Shown piece after piece: positions 1-10,850 of a DNA stretch of 44,834 nucleotides. Location of the stretch: contig FJOG01000045.1 of assembly GCA_900073065.1 (NCBI GenBank), positions 6,468 through 51,301 of the forward strand, read 5' to 3'. The position numbers were made by a program, and so were the translations under genes. Source of the stretch: Phialocephala subalpina. Lineage: Eukaryota; Ascomycota; Leotiomycetes; Helotiales; Mollisiaceae. The notes below the pieces were generated by a model. It searched no databases. It was not told where the DNA came from and was given only the letters and a program-made list of their open reading frames with translations. The stretch's first letter is position 1. Every line of letters begins with the position of its first letter.

Positions 1-1940
1 GAGAAGTCTTGGGCTGTCCAATTCCCCTCGGCGATCTTTGGATTCTGATATCCACTTCGACAAAAGTCTTCTAGCGCTGCCTCATGATTCTTCTTCGCAT
101 CATCAAACTTAGTCTCGCATGCAGTAAAGTTTTTCTCTGTCTCAAGGGGCACAGGTTTATTGTCGTCCTTGTAATCAGATCTTTTATTCCCCCACTTAGT
201 CAATTCCTTCTTTGCTGCAAATTTTGTGCTTTCAAGTTCGTTCAAAGTATCGTCTATTAACATATCAGTTATTGTAATAGGAGAATGATATCGGAGAGTA
301 GACAGACTCGTCGGTCGCTTCCCCGCACCTGTCCAACCAGCCTTCCAACTCGTCGCAAGCTTGGGTATCCTCTCCGCCAAACCTCGAATTAAGGCACCTC
401 TCACAATAGCTGTACCTCTAGATGGATAGTAAGCGGATGCACGTTGAGCACCGTTGCGGAGCCACTGAAAACATACCCATTCTCAATGGTTATGACCCTA
501 GTGTCACCAACCTCCTCTTGGATTTTCTTCTTTAGGTATTCGCTTCTTCCAAATCTACCAGCTAAGAGCACCGCAGTTATTACTTTCGGTCTAGTTGCCT
601 TTATTTGGGCATTAACCAATGCGAGGATCTCCGCTATCACTGGCTCAAAGATTGTATGCAACTCGATGCCTGTAATTTCAACTTGGCCATTGGCGATACC
701 CAGAGCTGGGTTGGCGGACAAACTTGGAGCAGGTACGAAAATGGACCTTCTAAGATCGCCGTTGAATTCTCTTTTTACCCTCACCTCGAACTTGTGCATT
801 GCATCTTGGTGATAGACCGAGTCCCACTCTCCGTAATTTGCGAATTTCTGAGTGAGATACGCGTCGAAAATGCGGTTGAGGAAGGTGGAGCCGCAGAGAC
901 CTCCAGACCCTGGAGCTGCTTCATGAATCAGTGGTATCTTGCCAAGCTCTGCGACCGTGTACGAGATGAGTTCGACAGTGCTGTAAGTCATTTTACGTTA
1001 GCGGATATTCTCAAGTGTTAGTCCTCAGCGAGCTCTGAGGAAGCAATCAAAAGACTCACCCGCCTCCGGCATCGCACAAAACAAACGTGTCGTCCACCTT
1101 CAAGCTCAGCTTCATGCTTTTCAACGCATAGATACCTGCCGCCTCTAGCTCTGTGATGGTCTGGATGTTATTTCTATTTCCCATCCCAGCACTTTCCGCG
1201 CACTGCCGTATCGTAGCTTGTGCCTTCTCAGACCAGACGGCTGGAACTGTAATAATGTACTGCGGCTTCCTATTCTTTGGGACGATCTCCGGTCCCCACT
1301 CGTCTCTCACATATTGCTCTGCGTGTCCCTTCAGACCCTTTAGGTAGTCTGTAACTAATCTCTCGCATTCTTCACCTCGCACCATAGGTCGGGCAGTATG
1401 GCTTTTGTATTTCTGTGCAAGGCCAGTGAGTTGGAGCGTGGGGTTCAGACCAAGTTTGAACCATTCGTGTTTGCGTTCATCATCTTCGAGCTGATAACCC
1501 CACTTGTAAGATGTCGGATCGTCCTCGTCGTATTCGATGGTTCTGTTAGAGTTCAAAACCTCAGCCAAGTTCTTGAACTAATAGAGGATAAAGCAGAAGT
1601 TGATTGGTAGCTTACGTAGGTACCCATTCGGTAGTTTGGACCGAGTCCGGCCATACCCTTATGATCTTCCCCTCTGGCTTGGATATTGTTAGACTATTCG
1701 GACTAATGACTTTTTTTAGGAACGACTTACTTCAGATGTGTGTATGTATCCAAGTGAGGAACAGGTTGTGCCTATGATATTCAAATTTCCCAGTCAGACT
1801 TCAACACCCAACCTTTCATCGTTGTCTAAAATGTTATACGTACCAAAATCAACTGCAATGATAATCTTGCTTGCAGCAGCGGCCGGTATAGCCTCCACGG
1901 CCATATTCGGGGCATCGACGGCACGGTTGAGGTCATCCAT
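1..1940 (-). CDS. Hsp70/actin-like ATPase, 3' end cut off by the window (probably the C-terminal half of a fusion)
   Basis: Inferred exons on the minus strand: 1940-1844, 1771-1731, 1677-1616, 1542-1060, 980-477 and 417 to the window edge; all joins keep frame. The spliced product shows the nucleotide-binding signatures of the Hsp70/actin ATPase fold: DFGTT (phosphate 1, made by joining the first two exons), CDAGGGTVEL (phosphate 2, made by joining exons at 1060/980) and LLAGRFGRSEYLKKK (adenosine motif), then GGTAIVRGALIRGL after the last intron. This is the HSPA12-like group common in fungi, not a housekeeping Hsp70: there is no normal substrate-binding domain in view and the remainder is charged and helical. 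A start at ATG 1940 is possible, but it overlaps the stop of the zinc-finger reading frame by 8 bases, and the frame stays open upstream to a strong acceptor at 2007-2008, so I favour one fused gene with the entry at 1933-4067. Function: ATP-dependent sensor or chaperone, inferred only. Confidence 0.82.
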
Positions 1941-4067
1941 AAGCGCTTGGGGAACCGAAGTCCGCAAGCTTACCTGGGCGGGAACGTAAGTACTTGAATT
2001 GCGAAACTGAAGAACGGAGCCGAAGGCTGAATGGAGAGATGCGAGGGTCTGTTGTGGACCAGGGACTTACCTGATCGATAAGGTGTAGTATTATAGGATC
2101 ATCTAGTTCGTTGTAATGAGGTTTCCTGAAATCGCAGAACTCCCATTCTCCTCCAAGCTCCGAAACGTGGGGTTGAGACTCCGGACGCCATGCAGGATCA
2201 TCAAAGCTCTTCGGTTCTGACGACTTGAAGAATAGTTTCGGATCCAAAGCAGTCCAGAACGGAACAACGGTATCGGCCGTGGTAGACCAGTTGGATGACG
2301 AATTTTTCTTCTCGTCTCTGCAATCGCAGGGTGTTTCCCGACCTTTCAAATCACAGTGCGTCTCAGGAAAAATTGTAGCCTCTTTCGAGCCGAGGACAGA
2401 CTCTCGGGGTCCTAAAGCTGAAGAACCTCCTACTTGACCATCCTCTTCATCCATATCTGGGATCGGAGGCAGGATTAAAGCGATCTTCAATAGATCATCT
2501 CTAACATGCTTTTGCAGTGCCAGTTGAGCGTCACCAGTTGTCTGGTCTGGAAATTTAGACACCAGCTCGTGTGGAAGTCCACCGCAAAAGGGGCAGCTTT
2601 GGAAGATTTGTGTATCTCTGGAAACGCTGTGCTTTGTGAGTGTGGCTAGTAGATTATCTGCAATGTTTTCATCGTGAGTTCGAATATGATCTTCGAACTC
2701 TTGGACTCGCGAGAACGATTTTGGGTCTTGGTGGGGTGACATGCAATGCCACCGAGGCAGCATATGATACTCATGCATATGAGCGATCCAGGTGTTGAAT
2801 GAGTCCGAAGGCTCAAAAGGATCTTTGCAGTCCTTAAATAGGCAGAAATATGGCTCAAAGTCCTTCACAAGATGTTGTCTAAAACATATTTAGCTGATGC
2901 CTTTCGTCAATAAATTGACAATAATTGACGATTCAACATACTGCCAAAGACTTTCTCGAGCTTCCTCTGCTGGGTATTCCAGGCGACAGTATAGACACTC
3001 AAAAGAAATGGCTCCAGCAGGCATTTTGGGTGGTTTTGGATAGCCACCCTGGGAAATAGAAACAGATATCACCGTCTCTGGTCGCTCGTTGCGAGCAATT
3101 CTCAGCCGTTTTAGGTCGAGTTTAGTGTCTACTGTAGCAGACAGGACGCTCTGACCAACAGTCGAATTACCAAAGATCAGTGGTGACTCAAGATCTCTCT
3201 TTTCGACAGGGTGTGGTAGATTTGGTATAGGCTCCACATCCACTTCAGCTGGCATCGCTTTCGGTATTCTTGGCGATATATGGATATTCTGAGTTGAGAC
3301 CTTTTGTTGGTGTTGCTTGATATACAGGAATCGACTTCTCCGTTTAGCAATAGATTCGGCTATCCGTTCGTGAAGGAAGCTCTCAGCTTTAGGGAATAAA
3401 AACTCTACTTTCTGACGTGCGAGCCTTTTGATCATGTCATGGACCTCGATATTTTTTCTCTTCTCCAAAAAGTGCTTAATTCTAACCTGGCGATGGTGTG
3501 CCCCGGACCGCCGGATAATTGCTGATAGTCTATGAAGTCGGTCGATTATTTCTTGGGCGGCAACGCGTGAGTTAGGAAGAGCCGCTTCAGTCTGCTCTGG
3601 CTCCGATTCTGAATCTGAGGCAAAGTCGTAGGAAGAAGTAGAAGAGCAGCGAGATCTGCAATCATCTAGCGACAGGTCCTTTTTAGATTCGAGAACTCTG
3701 TCGTCTTTGACAAGGTTGTCGATAGTGATTTGATTTCCTAAAGTACAAAACGTCAGTTTACCTTTAGAGATCTCTTTGCCTGGTCTGTGAGATTCTGGAC
3801 TGCCCGAAACTTACGAACAAGGTTCTTCTCGAGTGCGCAGAGCAGCTGCAAAATCAATGCAACAATTTCTGGGATATCCTTCAATCGGTAGGCCAGGGAT
3901 TGGTGACCCTTTGCCAATACGCCTATGTTGGCAGTCCACATATTGAACTGTGCCATTTGGTCTCGTGCCCAGGTATTGTCCACATCTGACGACATTTTAC
4001 TGAATTCATTCCGGCAACTCAGAGTATGAGCAGCGAGACTAGAAGCACTCTCCTCATTAGAATCCAT
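1933..4067 (-). CDS. C2H2 zinc-finger protein of the fungal acuF-like zinc-finger type, probably fused to the Hsp70-like ATPase
   Basis: Start ATG at 4067. Exons 4067-3815, 3737-2942 and 2878-2071. The first ~85 residues are helical (FNMWTANIGVLAKGHQSL, then YRLKDIPEIVALILQLL), a conserved N-terminal module of this family. After an acidic linker comes a helical stretch with LHRLSAIIRRSG, then a cluster of Cys/His fingers: FECLYCRLEYP, a second finger FCLFKDCKDPFE with H-x-HEYH, WHCMSPHQDPKSF with HIRTH, and SCPFCGG followed by LQKHVRDDLLKIALILPP, the family's usual end. Two 3' models exist: read-through to TGA at 1933, or removal of the intron 2070-2007 (GTAAGT...TTCTTCAG, 64 nt), which continues in frame (phase 0) into the Hsp70-like exons. 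The second makes a protein of more than 1170 residues. The gene is divergent from the protease at 4590, with 522 bp between starts. Zinc binding is inferred from motif spacing; the role is unknown. Confidence 0.8.
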
Positions 4068-4422
4068 TGCGCTTATGCTGTATGAGATCTCCGCCTTCGC
4101 GAGGCTCTCCGAAACTCGTGGGAAAGTCGTAGATCAGAGCCACTAGTGAGGCGTTCTGTGGAAAGTCATGCTTCATGGCTCTTGTGCTGTTCAAAACGTG
4201 TTTCTCAGGTATCCCTCGGTCAATTCGGATATCGCAGGGCTCGCAAGAGAAATCGATAAAGAACGTCAACCAAATTGGTCACTGCTCCCCCACACGGCTG
4301 TCATGCAAGCTTCGCTGGATGTCGCCCTTCATTCGCCACCTGGTGAGGCAGTGATCATCTGCTCACCAGAGGAAACGCAGACACGGCAGCGCAACGTGGC
4401 TGCTTTCTGAGACCTCCTCTCC

Positions 4423-4429
4423 TATAAAA
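4423..4429 (+). promoter_or_regulatory. TATA box for the DUF7580-subtilisin gene
   Basis: TATAAAA lies 161 bases before ATG 4590 in the 522-bp intergenic region shared with the divergent zinc-finger gene. It is downstream of a CT-rich run (gacctcctctcc), as in many fungal promoters. No equally clear TATA box was seen for the minus-strand gene. Confidence 0.45.
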
Positions 4430-4589
4430 ACCCCTGCATGTCAGGCCACTTTTACGGAGGACTGTAGTTCCCCACTTAGCGATCTCGCGCAAACCTCAAC
4501 TTCTTCAATCCGGTCTCTTTTCCCTATTCTGCATGGAATAATAGATTACACAGAATTACGACTGCGCATAACCGCATAAATGCGATGCC

Positions 4590-7500
4590 ATGTGGCTTCT
4601 TGAACTACTCTGCGACGTGTTACCCGCCTTCGTGGCCCTCGCAAAATATGTCGCCTCGGACGACAAGGATGCGGCTAAATATCGACGTCATATCTTGAAG
4701 GATACAGACTATTATTTGAAATTTCATGCCGACCTTTTCAGCCTCAACGTTGTTGTTCAAAACTGGGACTGGGCTACACTACCTGAGGAGGTCACAATAT
4801 ACAGGATCTTGGAGGTTCTGGAAAGTCGCTTTTTAAAGACTTCGAAGTTGGTAAGTTACGCGCCCTGAATTGTGACCTCTCGCGTGCTCAAACTCGCTCA
4901 GGTCGAAGAGGACTGGAATATTGGTACGGAGGAACCTTTCCCCAAGCTTCGAGCCTTGAAAAGAAAGCTTGAGATCGAGCGTGATGTTAAGGACATGGGA
5001 GGAATAGAGCTTGAAGTCAAGTCCCTTGCAGAATCAGTAGAGGACGAGGAGTCCGAGAAAGAGCGACTACAAAGACGTCAGTTAACAAGGTATCTGGATA
5101 TCCTTAAAGAGGTTGTACACATCAGCACAGCAAGGGATACTGATGACAGACGTGAACGACTCTTCAAGCGCCTCAAACATAGCTGTTCATATCTAACAAA
5201 CCTTCGTTTCCCTCCGGAAGAAAGCCCTTCATCGCAGCTTAGCATATCGCGATACCCATCAAGGCACATTCGAAAGTTGGCAAGTTCACTCTACAAGTTG
5301 TTGCAGGAGCACTGGAGATCCCCGTGTAACTGCTCCAATCCCGATTCTGATGAGAATGCGAGCTCTCATGCGAAGAGGGAAGTTCAGCTCAGCTTGGTCA
5401 CTCACCGTCGCTTCGACTTGCTCCCGGCCCCAGGAACTGCTCATGGGACTGACACCGATGCGAAATTTGAGATACTGTTGCCAACGGTCTCAAACTATGT
5501 AACGTGGCAAGAAACGGAGATCCACGTGAAGGGCCAACAGTGAGTGTTTTCAGCACAACCTTTCTTTCCCACTCCTCGGCATTTTTTATATTTGCAATAC
5601 ATCAAAGATTGTCGTCCGCAAGTTTCCTATTTCAGGCAAGCCGATGCTATTCGCTTTACTAACCTTTCTCCCTGCGAACATTTTTATTATTTGTACCTTT
5701 CAACCTATTTAACTAACCTTTCCTTGTATCTCGTGGTAGGCTGAGAACTAATCATAGATTGCTACAGGTGCCACCCCTCCTTGAAATTCCACAACAACCA
5801 TGTCGATCGGGATATATGTCAGATTATGCGAGATGCAGCAGAAAGCCCAGGATGCAAGATCCAAATGCTGGTGGAGAATAAAAAGCTATATCCCATAAGC
5901 GTACAGCGACATGTCAACATAATTCAGCGCAGCACTTTCAAGACCCTTGACGAGCTTCTCCAAAAAGATAGAGCGAAACGGGCAACAATCATCTCCACTT
6001 GCGAAGGCAGAGAGAAGCTAATTCTCTCGTTTATCTTAGCGACTTCACTCTTGCATTTTCATTCAGCGCCCTGGTTGCAGAGATCTTGGAATAACCGGAA
6101 TATCTGCTTTCTTGTCAACTCAAGGAATGAGGCAGTTCCAGGCCTTACGAAACCATACTTGACAGCTAAATGTACACCAGTCGCTTGTATATCACAGGTA
6201 GCCCAGCCTTGGTATCATTTCCATCGCTATCCGACTATTCTAGCACTGGGAATAATGCTCCTTGAAATTTCAAGAGGCATCAGGATCACGGACGAGAGAC
6301 GAGAGACTGAGCTACAAGATGGTATTCACGTGACAGCAAGCACTGACGGTCTTGTTGCATTAAGGGTCTTTGAAGAGTGGGTGCAGGCGAGTGAGCGAGG
6401 TGTCTCTAAAACAATACCATTGGGTCTGAAGAGCGCGATCCAGGCATGTCTTGAACCAGCCAAGATTCCTTTCACAAACCCGCCACCAAGCAACGAGCAG
6501 ATCCGCCAATTTATTCTCACCGATATTGTCGTTCCGTTAGGCAACGCCCTTTCTGATGCGTACTTGGTACCACCCGAGAATCTACATTTTGAAATAAGTA
6601 AGGCGAGACAGCCGGAACAGCCTCCCCTTTTTGATTCTCATGATAAAATGCATACGCAAGAGCAGTGAGTACTCCAAAGTTTCCTTTTACTGTCTTGGTA
6701 ATAGATTGTCACTTCCGTGGTCAAGATGACACCTCGCTTTTCGTCACCTTGTTTGACATGTTTACATTGTCCAAACATATTTTGTACAATCAAATCATGT
6801 ACAATGATGAATGGAAGAGAGTAATTCTAGGATTGGTTTCTCTTCAGCAGTTATTTTTAGCTATCTTCTAGTACGGAGGACGAAACTGAGAAGTATTGCC
6901 CTGATGGCGGAAGATATAGACTGGCATTACAAGTGAATTGCAGAAGCTAATTCTTACAGGGTTGGGACTGCTGATAAGTGGTTCAAGCGTTTGCGGGGCA
7001 TTCATGATTTACTCTCGGAAGCTAGCAATGGGGATGAGAGTAACATTGCTGGAAGAGTAACGGTTGCTGTCTTAGATACCGGATTCGAACCCCCTGATGC
7101 CCTAATGGACACTTATCAGAATTTCCATCGAATTAGGGAGTCTAAGACTTGGCTTTCAGCTGAAGGAGAGAACAAGGGCATTCCTCCAGACAACTGGAAA
7201 ATAGACCTCGATGGCCACGGTACTCACGTTGCAGACCTACTCCTCAGAGTGGCCCCTATCGCCGATGTACACATTGCCCAGGTTTTCAAAACAAGGAAAG
7301 ACCTTGCGAATCCAGAAATAGCCGCACAAGTGCATCAACGAATAGCTAACGTAATTCACCTAAGTTACTTGCATGTCACTTCTTGCTGATCAACTGCAAC
7401 AGGCTATCAACTACGCAACAATCGTCTGGAAAGTCGACATCATCATAATGTCTTTTGGGTTCGAATCCTACGTTCAGGTCATTCAGAACGCGCTTAGAAA

Positions 7501-8071
7501 TGCAAGCAACATCTATGACAAGATGGATCCAACGCGAACCAGCACTCTTATTTTTGCAGCTACGCGTAATGACGGTGCAAACAAGGGCGTTGCCTGGCCG
7601 GCAAAAGCCAACGAAGTCATTGGTATCAGTTCTACCGATGGCAACGGAGAGTTTTCATCCTCATTCAATCCTCCCCACGATCGCTCCGACAGTGTATTCT
7701 ATGCCCTGGGTCAAGCTGTGGAAGTGGTTTGTCCCCCACGTATGGGTATTGGTCAGGGTAGGCAGAAAAACAAAACAAGATTATCGGGAACTTCGTTCGC
7801 CAATCCCATTGCGGCTGGTTTGGCGGCAAACGTGCTAGGATATGTGAAGCTAGCGGTAGCCAGTGGAGCCACGATCAACGACGAGGTTGGCGCTGGGGAT
7901 ATGTTGGACAGGTTGAGGAGTAAGGATGGGATGAAAGCTATCTTCAAGCATCGCATGAACAAGAATAATGACAACGAACTGGCAAGTCTGTTACCTTGGG
8001 ACTGGCTTAAAAGAGGCGGGCATACTTCAAATGTTATTTTGAAGGAGATTTGGGATACGTTGAGTAATTGA
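4590..8071 (+). CDS. DUF7580 plus subtilisin-like (S8) serine protease
   Basis: Exons 4590-4850, 4902-5539, 5768-6664, 6872-6892, 6960-7350 and 7403-8071 give 958 residues with every join in frame. Residues about 1-600 match the fungal DUF7580 pattern: helical N terminus, FEILLPTVSNY, ICQIMRDA, KLILSFILATSLLHFHSAPWL and a kinase C-lobe-like stretch LALGIMLLEISRG. From about residue 638 comes a subtilisin domain with Asp645 in AVLDTG, His692 in DGHGTHVADLL, oxyanion Asn792 in FAATRNDG and Ser867 in LSGTSFANP, so the triad is complete. There is no signal peptide, so it should be cytosolic. DUF7580-S8 proteins are built like fungal immune-type proteases, with an N-terminal signalling/sensor part and an effector protease. 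Exon 4 is only 21 nt and introns 2 and 3 are 228 and 207 nt, long for this window; these joins are the least certain. It converges on the gasdermin-like gene, a likely substrate. Confidence 0.85.
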
Positions 8072-8432
8072 AATTGCATGTAGTGTAAAATCGGAGGAAG
8101 TGGATGCAGGGACGGACGTACTCGATCTCACTTATCAAAATGACTATGTCTACTTGAACTTATAGGATTCAATTGTCAAAATAATTGCGACTGGCATTTG
8201 TGGGCGTTTGAGAATGCACCATGCGTCTCATCAAGTTATAAATCATTCAACTATCAAGGCTAACATTGTCGCTAAAGGTACGCGCGAAGACTAGACAAGC
8301 TTGAGTGCTAAACAATTAATCAACATTAGGGGAACTGCTTTGCAATTTCAGTCCACTGATGGTATGGTTCTGCAAATTCCGACGAGACGGCACTCAACCA
8401 CCATCTGCTGAACTGAGGCGGCACCACTCTCA
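8072..8432. other. Convergent intergenic region
   Basis: This 361-bp gap lies between the stop codons of the protease (plus) and the gasdermin-like gene (minus). No open frame, repeat or RNA gene was recognised; it presumably holds both 3' untranslated regions. Confidence 0.6.
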
Positions 8433-9224
8433 TTAATCAATGATTTCCTTCACAGTATCTGGAATCCCGAACCCCTCACCATCGTAATCATCAATATCGA
8501 ATCCACTTTCCTCCTCGTTGTCGTCGTCTCTCCCGAAGACCGCACCCTTGTTAAAATTATCAACTTTATATGCCCCATACTTTTTACTCTTAATCCTCTT
8601 CAACCGATAAGCAAAGATATAATCCGTGCTTCCACCCCACCCAACAGTCCTCTCTTCCTGATTCTTAAACTCCCATTTCGGTCCTAAAGTGACAGGGACA
8701 GCCACAGACTGAAGGTCAATCCCCAACTTTCCGTCGCCACCATGTTCCTTCTTCTTCGTAGCCTCGACGACTGACCCCCTGGCAATCTTCAAACCCGTGA
8801 TCATGTACACCGCCTTTTTCGCAACCTCAAAATAGGCCTGCACATAATCATCGAACACACTATCATCCATGTACCCGTCGATCTCCTCCGGCAAGAAGTA
8901 CTTTGTCTCCAAGAAATCGAAGTTATGATTCTCCAGGGAGCTCTTCAGAGTCGACAGATTCAAGTCCCCACCCAGTCCAACGACTTGGAGACACTGCGCC
9001 CAGAATCCGATCTTGCCGGATCGCAACTCGTTAGCCGTTGTTTTCCAGTCTATTTTCTTGTCATGCCGGATTTCGGTGTCTGGGATTGCAACCGGTCCTT
9101 TCTTGTTGATGCGACTTTCGGGATTTTTGGGATCTTCGATTATGCTGCCTAGAACTACGGTAGGGCTGGTCGCGGGAATCTCCCAGTTTGGTGCGGGGAC
9201 CCAGGTCTTGACAAGTGCAGCCAT
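8433..9224 (-). CDS. Candidate fungal gasdermin-like pore-forming protein
   Basis: Intronless, 263 residues from ATG 9224; the frame runs a little further upstream but only to a GTG. Fungal relatives that I recognise are about 230-300 residues long and share FWAQxLQ (near 78), a strand VYMITGLKIARG (139-150) and a strand DYIFAYRLKRI (201-211). The last two line up by eye with the gasdermin N-terminal strands that in animals read like YVVTEVLQT and ILAFRVAQL, followed by a D-N/K-K pattern here seen as VDNFNKGAVF. The last 33 residues (231-263) are highly acidic (about 14 Asp/Glu) and could be the short inhibitory tail removed by proteolysis in fungal gasdermins. There is no signal peptide or hydrophobic helix, as expected for a soluble protein that inserts as beta strands. 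It sits 361 bp from a subtilisin-like protease gene, the known partner type. The family assignment is from memory of patterns, not a search; a different beta-rich fungal family remains possible. Confidence 0.55.
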   Translation of the reverse strand: MAALVKTWVPAPNWEIPATSPTVVLGSIIEDPKNPESRINKKGPVAIPDTEIRHDKKIDWKTTANELRSGKIGFWAQCLQVVGLGGDLNLSTLKSSLENHNFDFLETKYFLPEEIDGYMDDSVFDDYVQAYFEVAKKAVYMITGLKIARGSVVEATKKKEHGGDGKLGIDLQSVAVPVTLGPKWEFKNQEERTVGWGGSTDYIFAYRLKRIKSKKYGAYKVDNFNKGAVFGRDDDNEEESGFDIDDYDGEGFGIPDTVKEIID

Positions 9225-10615
9225 CTCGGGTTCTTCTGGAAAGAGTTCTGTCACTGAGCGATTAAGATTGCGGTACTTGAATCTTGATGGTAATTACTTC
9301 GTTTGCTTCTAGAAAGGGAAATCCATGAAAAAGTTGTTGTGGACAGGGGCCTTAGCGCTAAAGCTAATCTTGGCATTTTTTTAATTTCCTATTTGAGCCG
9401 CGCAGCCGGCAGAATGCTGACCGCTCTCTCTCTGCCATCACTTTCGAGGTTCTCTCAGCAATTACGACATTGCAGCCTTCACAACCTCACAGACCTATCC
9501 CTGCCAATTCTTACCCAATAAGTTGCACGTTTCTCATTAAGTGCAAAATACCCTTTTTGTGATGTGCAACAAAAGAGAAGCTGTTTTTCTCCTTGGTATC
9601 ACGTGACAGGTAGTTGCCGTCCCATGATGCTCTTCTGAGGGACAGGGTCGAGGTTGCAGCCAAGGTGATTACGTAACGAGCTTTTGATCAACGCCTCGAA
9701 ACTTGAGCAGTTGTATTTCATTCGTCAAACCAAAGATGATATCGGAAATGCGAGGATGTCGGATGAGCCGTTCTTCGGCGACCAAAGAGGCCTTTTGGGC
9801 CATGAAACGGCCAGCACAAGAGCATGGGTGGAAGCGAGAGAAGGAGGGCGTCCGCAGACATCCCACGCTTTTCGATATATTAGAGAACGCCAATAATCAG
9901 CAAGAGCTTCGACGCTCGATTGCATGCGCCCTCATGCTTCCTCTTCCCGTGCCTCGAGCGACTCGACAGCGGCATTTCCGCACCCGATGGTTCTCGCGAT
10001 CACGCTCAACCCCTACAACTGGACCTGGCGGCGGCTCACCAGCAGTTAGACCCTACTACTGAATCTCTGCCAGTAGCACATCGCGCCCGAAAAAGTGCTC
10101 CCAGACATGTCCGGAGGGAGGGATGACTTTTGGTATGACAGTGCCATTGACCGGCCGTGTGAATCCGTTGTTGGGTGACACCGGTGTCTTTCTCGACTCG
10201 TCTTATGCTCGGTAAATAAGTAACGCACGTTCATAGAGGCCTTACCAAGATTGGCACAAGCGGATATGCGGCTGGCGCATGGATGGAACCTCCCCCAAAA
10301 AAACAACCCCGCGTTTTGACTGAGGTTCTAGCCGTCTTCACTTCACAACCGGGATCTCGCCCAGACATGTCAAAGAAAGAAGAAAAATCGACTATTCATC
10401 AGATTTCTCTGGACAAATTCGAGGTCAGCTGACCACCATCGCAAACTGAATGAAATCTCAGCTTTTGGCAATTTTTCTGTTTCTCAATCTTCGTTCTTCT
10501 CGCTGAACCTCATTCAATGCATTCCATAATTCTCTGCTCCCCTTCCCATATTCAATCATAAATACATAATCACAACGTCTGAAGCGCCGCTACAATAAAC
10601 CAAAGCCAAGCCGGG
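9225..10615. other. Intergenic region with no supported gene
   Basis: About 1.4 kb. It contains the promoter of the gasdermin-like gene on its left. Short overlapping frames on both strands (for example 9684-10062 plus) lack recognisable domains or splice structure. A CACGTGAC E-box-like site lies near 9600. Nothing else is supported. Confidence 0.5.
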
Positions 10616-10850
10616 AGATGTGTGTCAAAGCCCGCACCAATTTATCTTCAACCACGCACCCATCGAGTAGGTACTATTTCCCTTTGGAACAGCCGCCTTG
10701 ATTTCTGCTAGCAACTTCAACGCCTGCTTTCCAAAGAGGGCGATATGGCCGATGCTGAACAACAGCCCAAACCAATACCACTTCTCGGACCCCGCCAGTG
10801 TTCGGCAAAGGCCTTTCCACCACAAACCTTCCAGCAACTCTGGAAGGTAC
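10616..10850 (-). pseudogene. Fragment of a small multi-pass membrane protein gene
   Basis: The minus strand reads [20 protein letters not shown], a hydrophobic segment [14 protein letters not shown], a loop with [12 protein letters not shown], and MGAWLKINW; then the frame must change twice to keep a sensible continuation (VRAL, then GLALVYCSGAS). This arrangement (Trp-rich helix, charged loop, W-L-x-x-N-W-x-R) resembles small fungal integral membrane proteins, but I cannot name the family. No start codon, no upstream exons in frame and the frame changes point to a relic. Confidence 0.35.

Noticed and set aside
1933..1940. ATGGATGA stop/start overlap as translational coupling
   Set aside because: Coupling of this kind is bacterial; an in-frame fusion through a 64-nt intron explains it better.
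1738..1989. Plus-strand open frame opposite the Hsp70-like exons
   Set aside because: It is the antisense of exons that carry the ATPase signatures.
4168..4410. 80-codon open frame in the divergent promoter
   Set aside because: It lies upstream of the TATA box of the protease gene, has no motif and no splice context.
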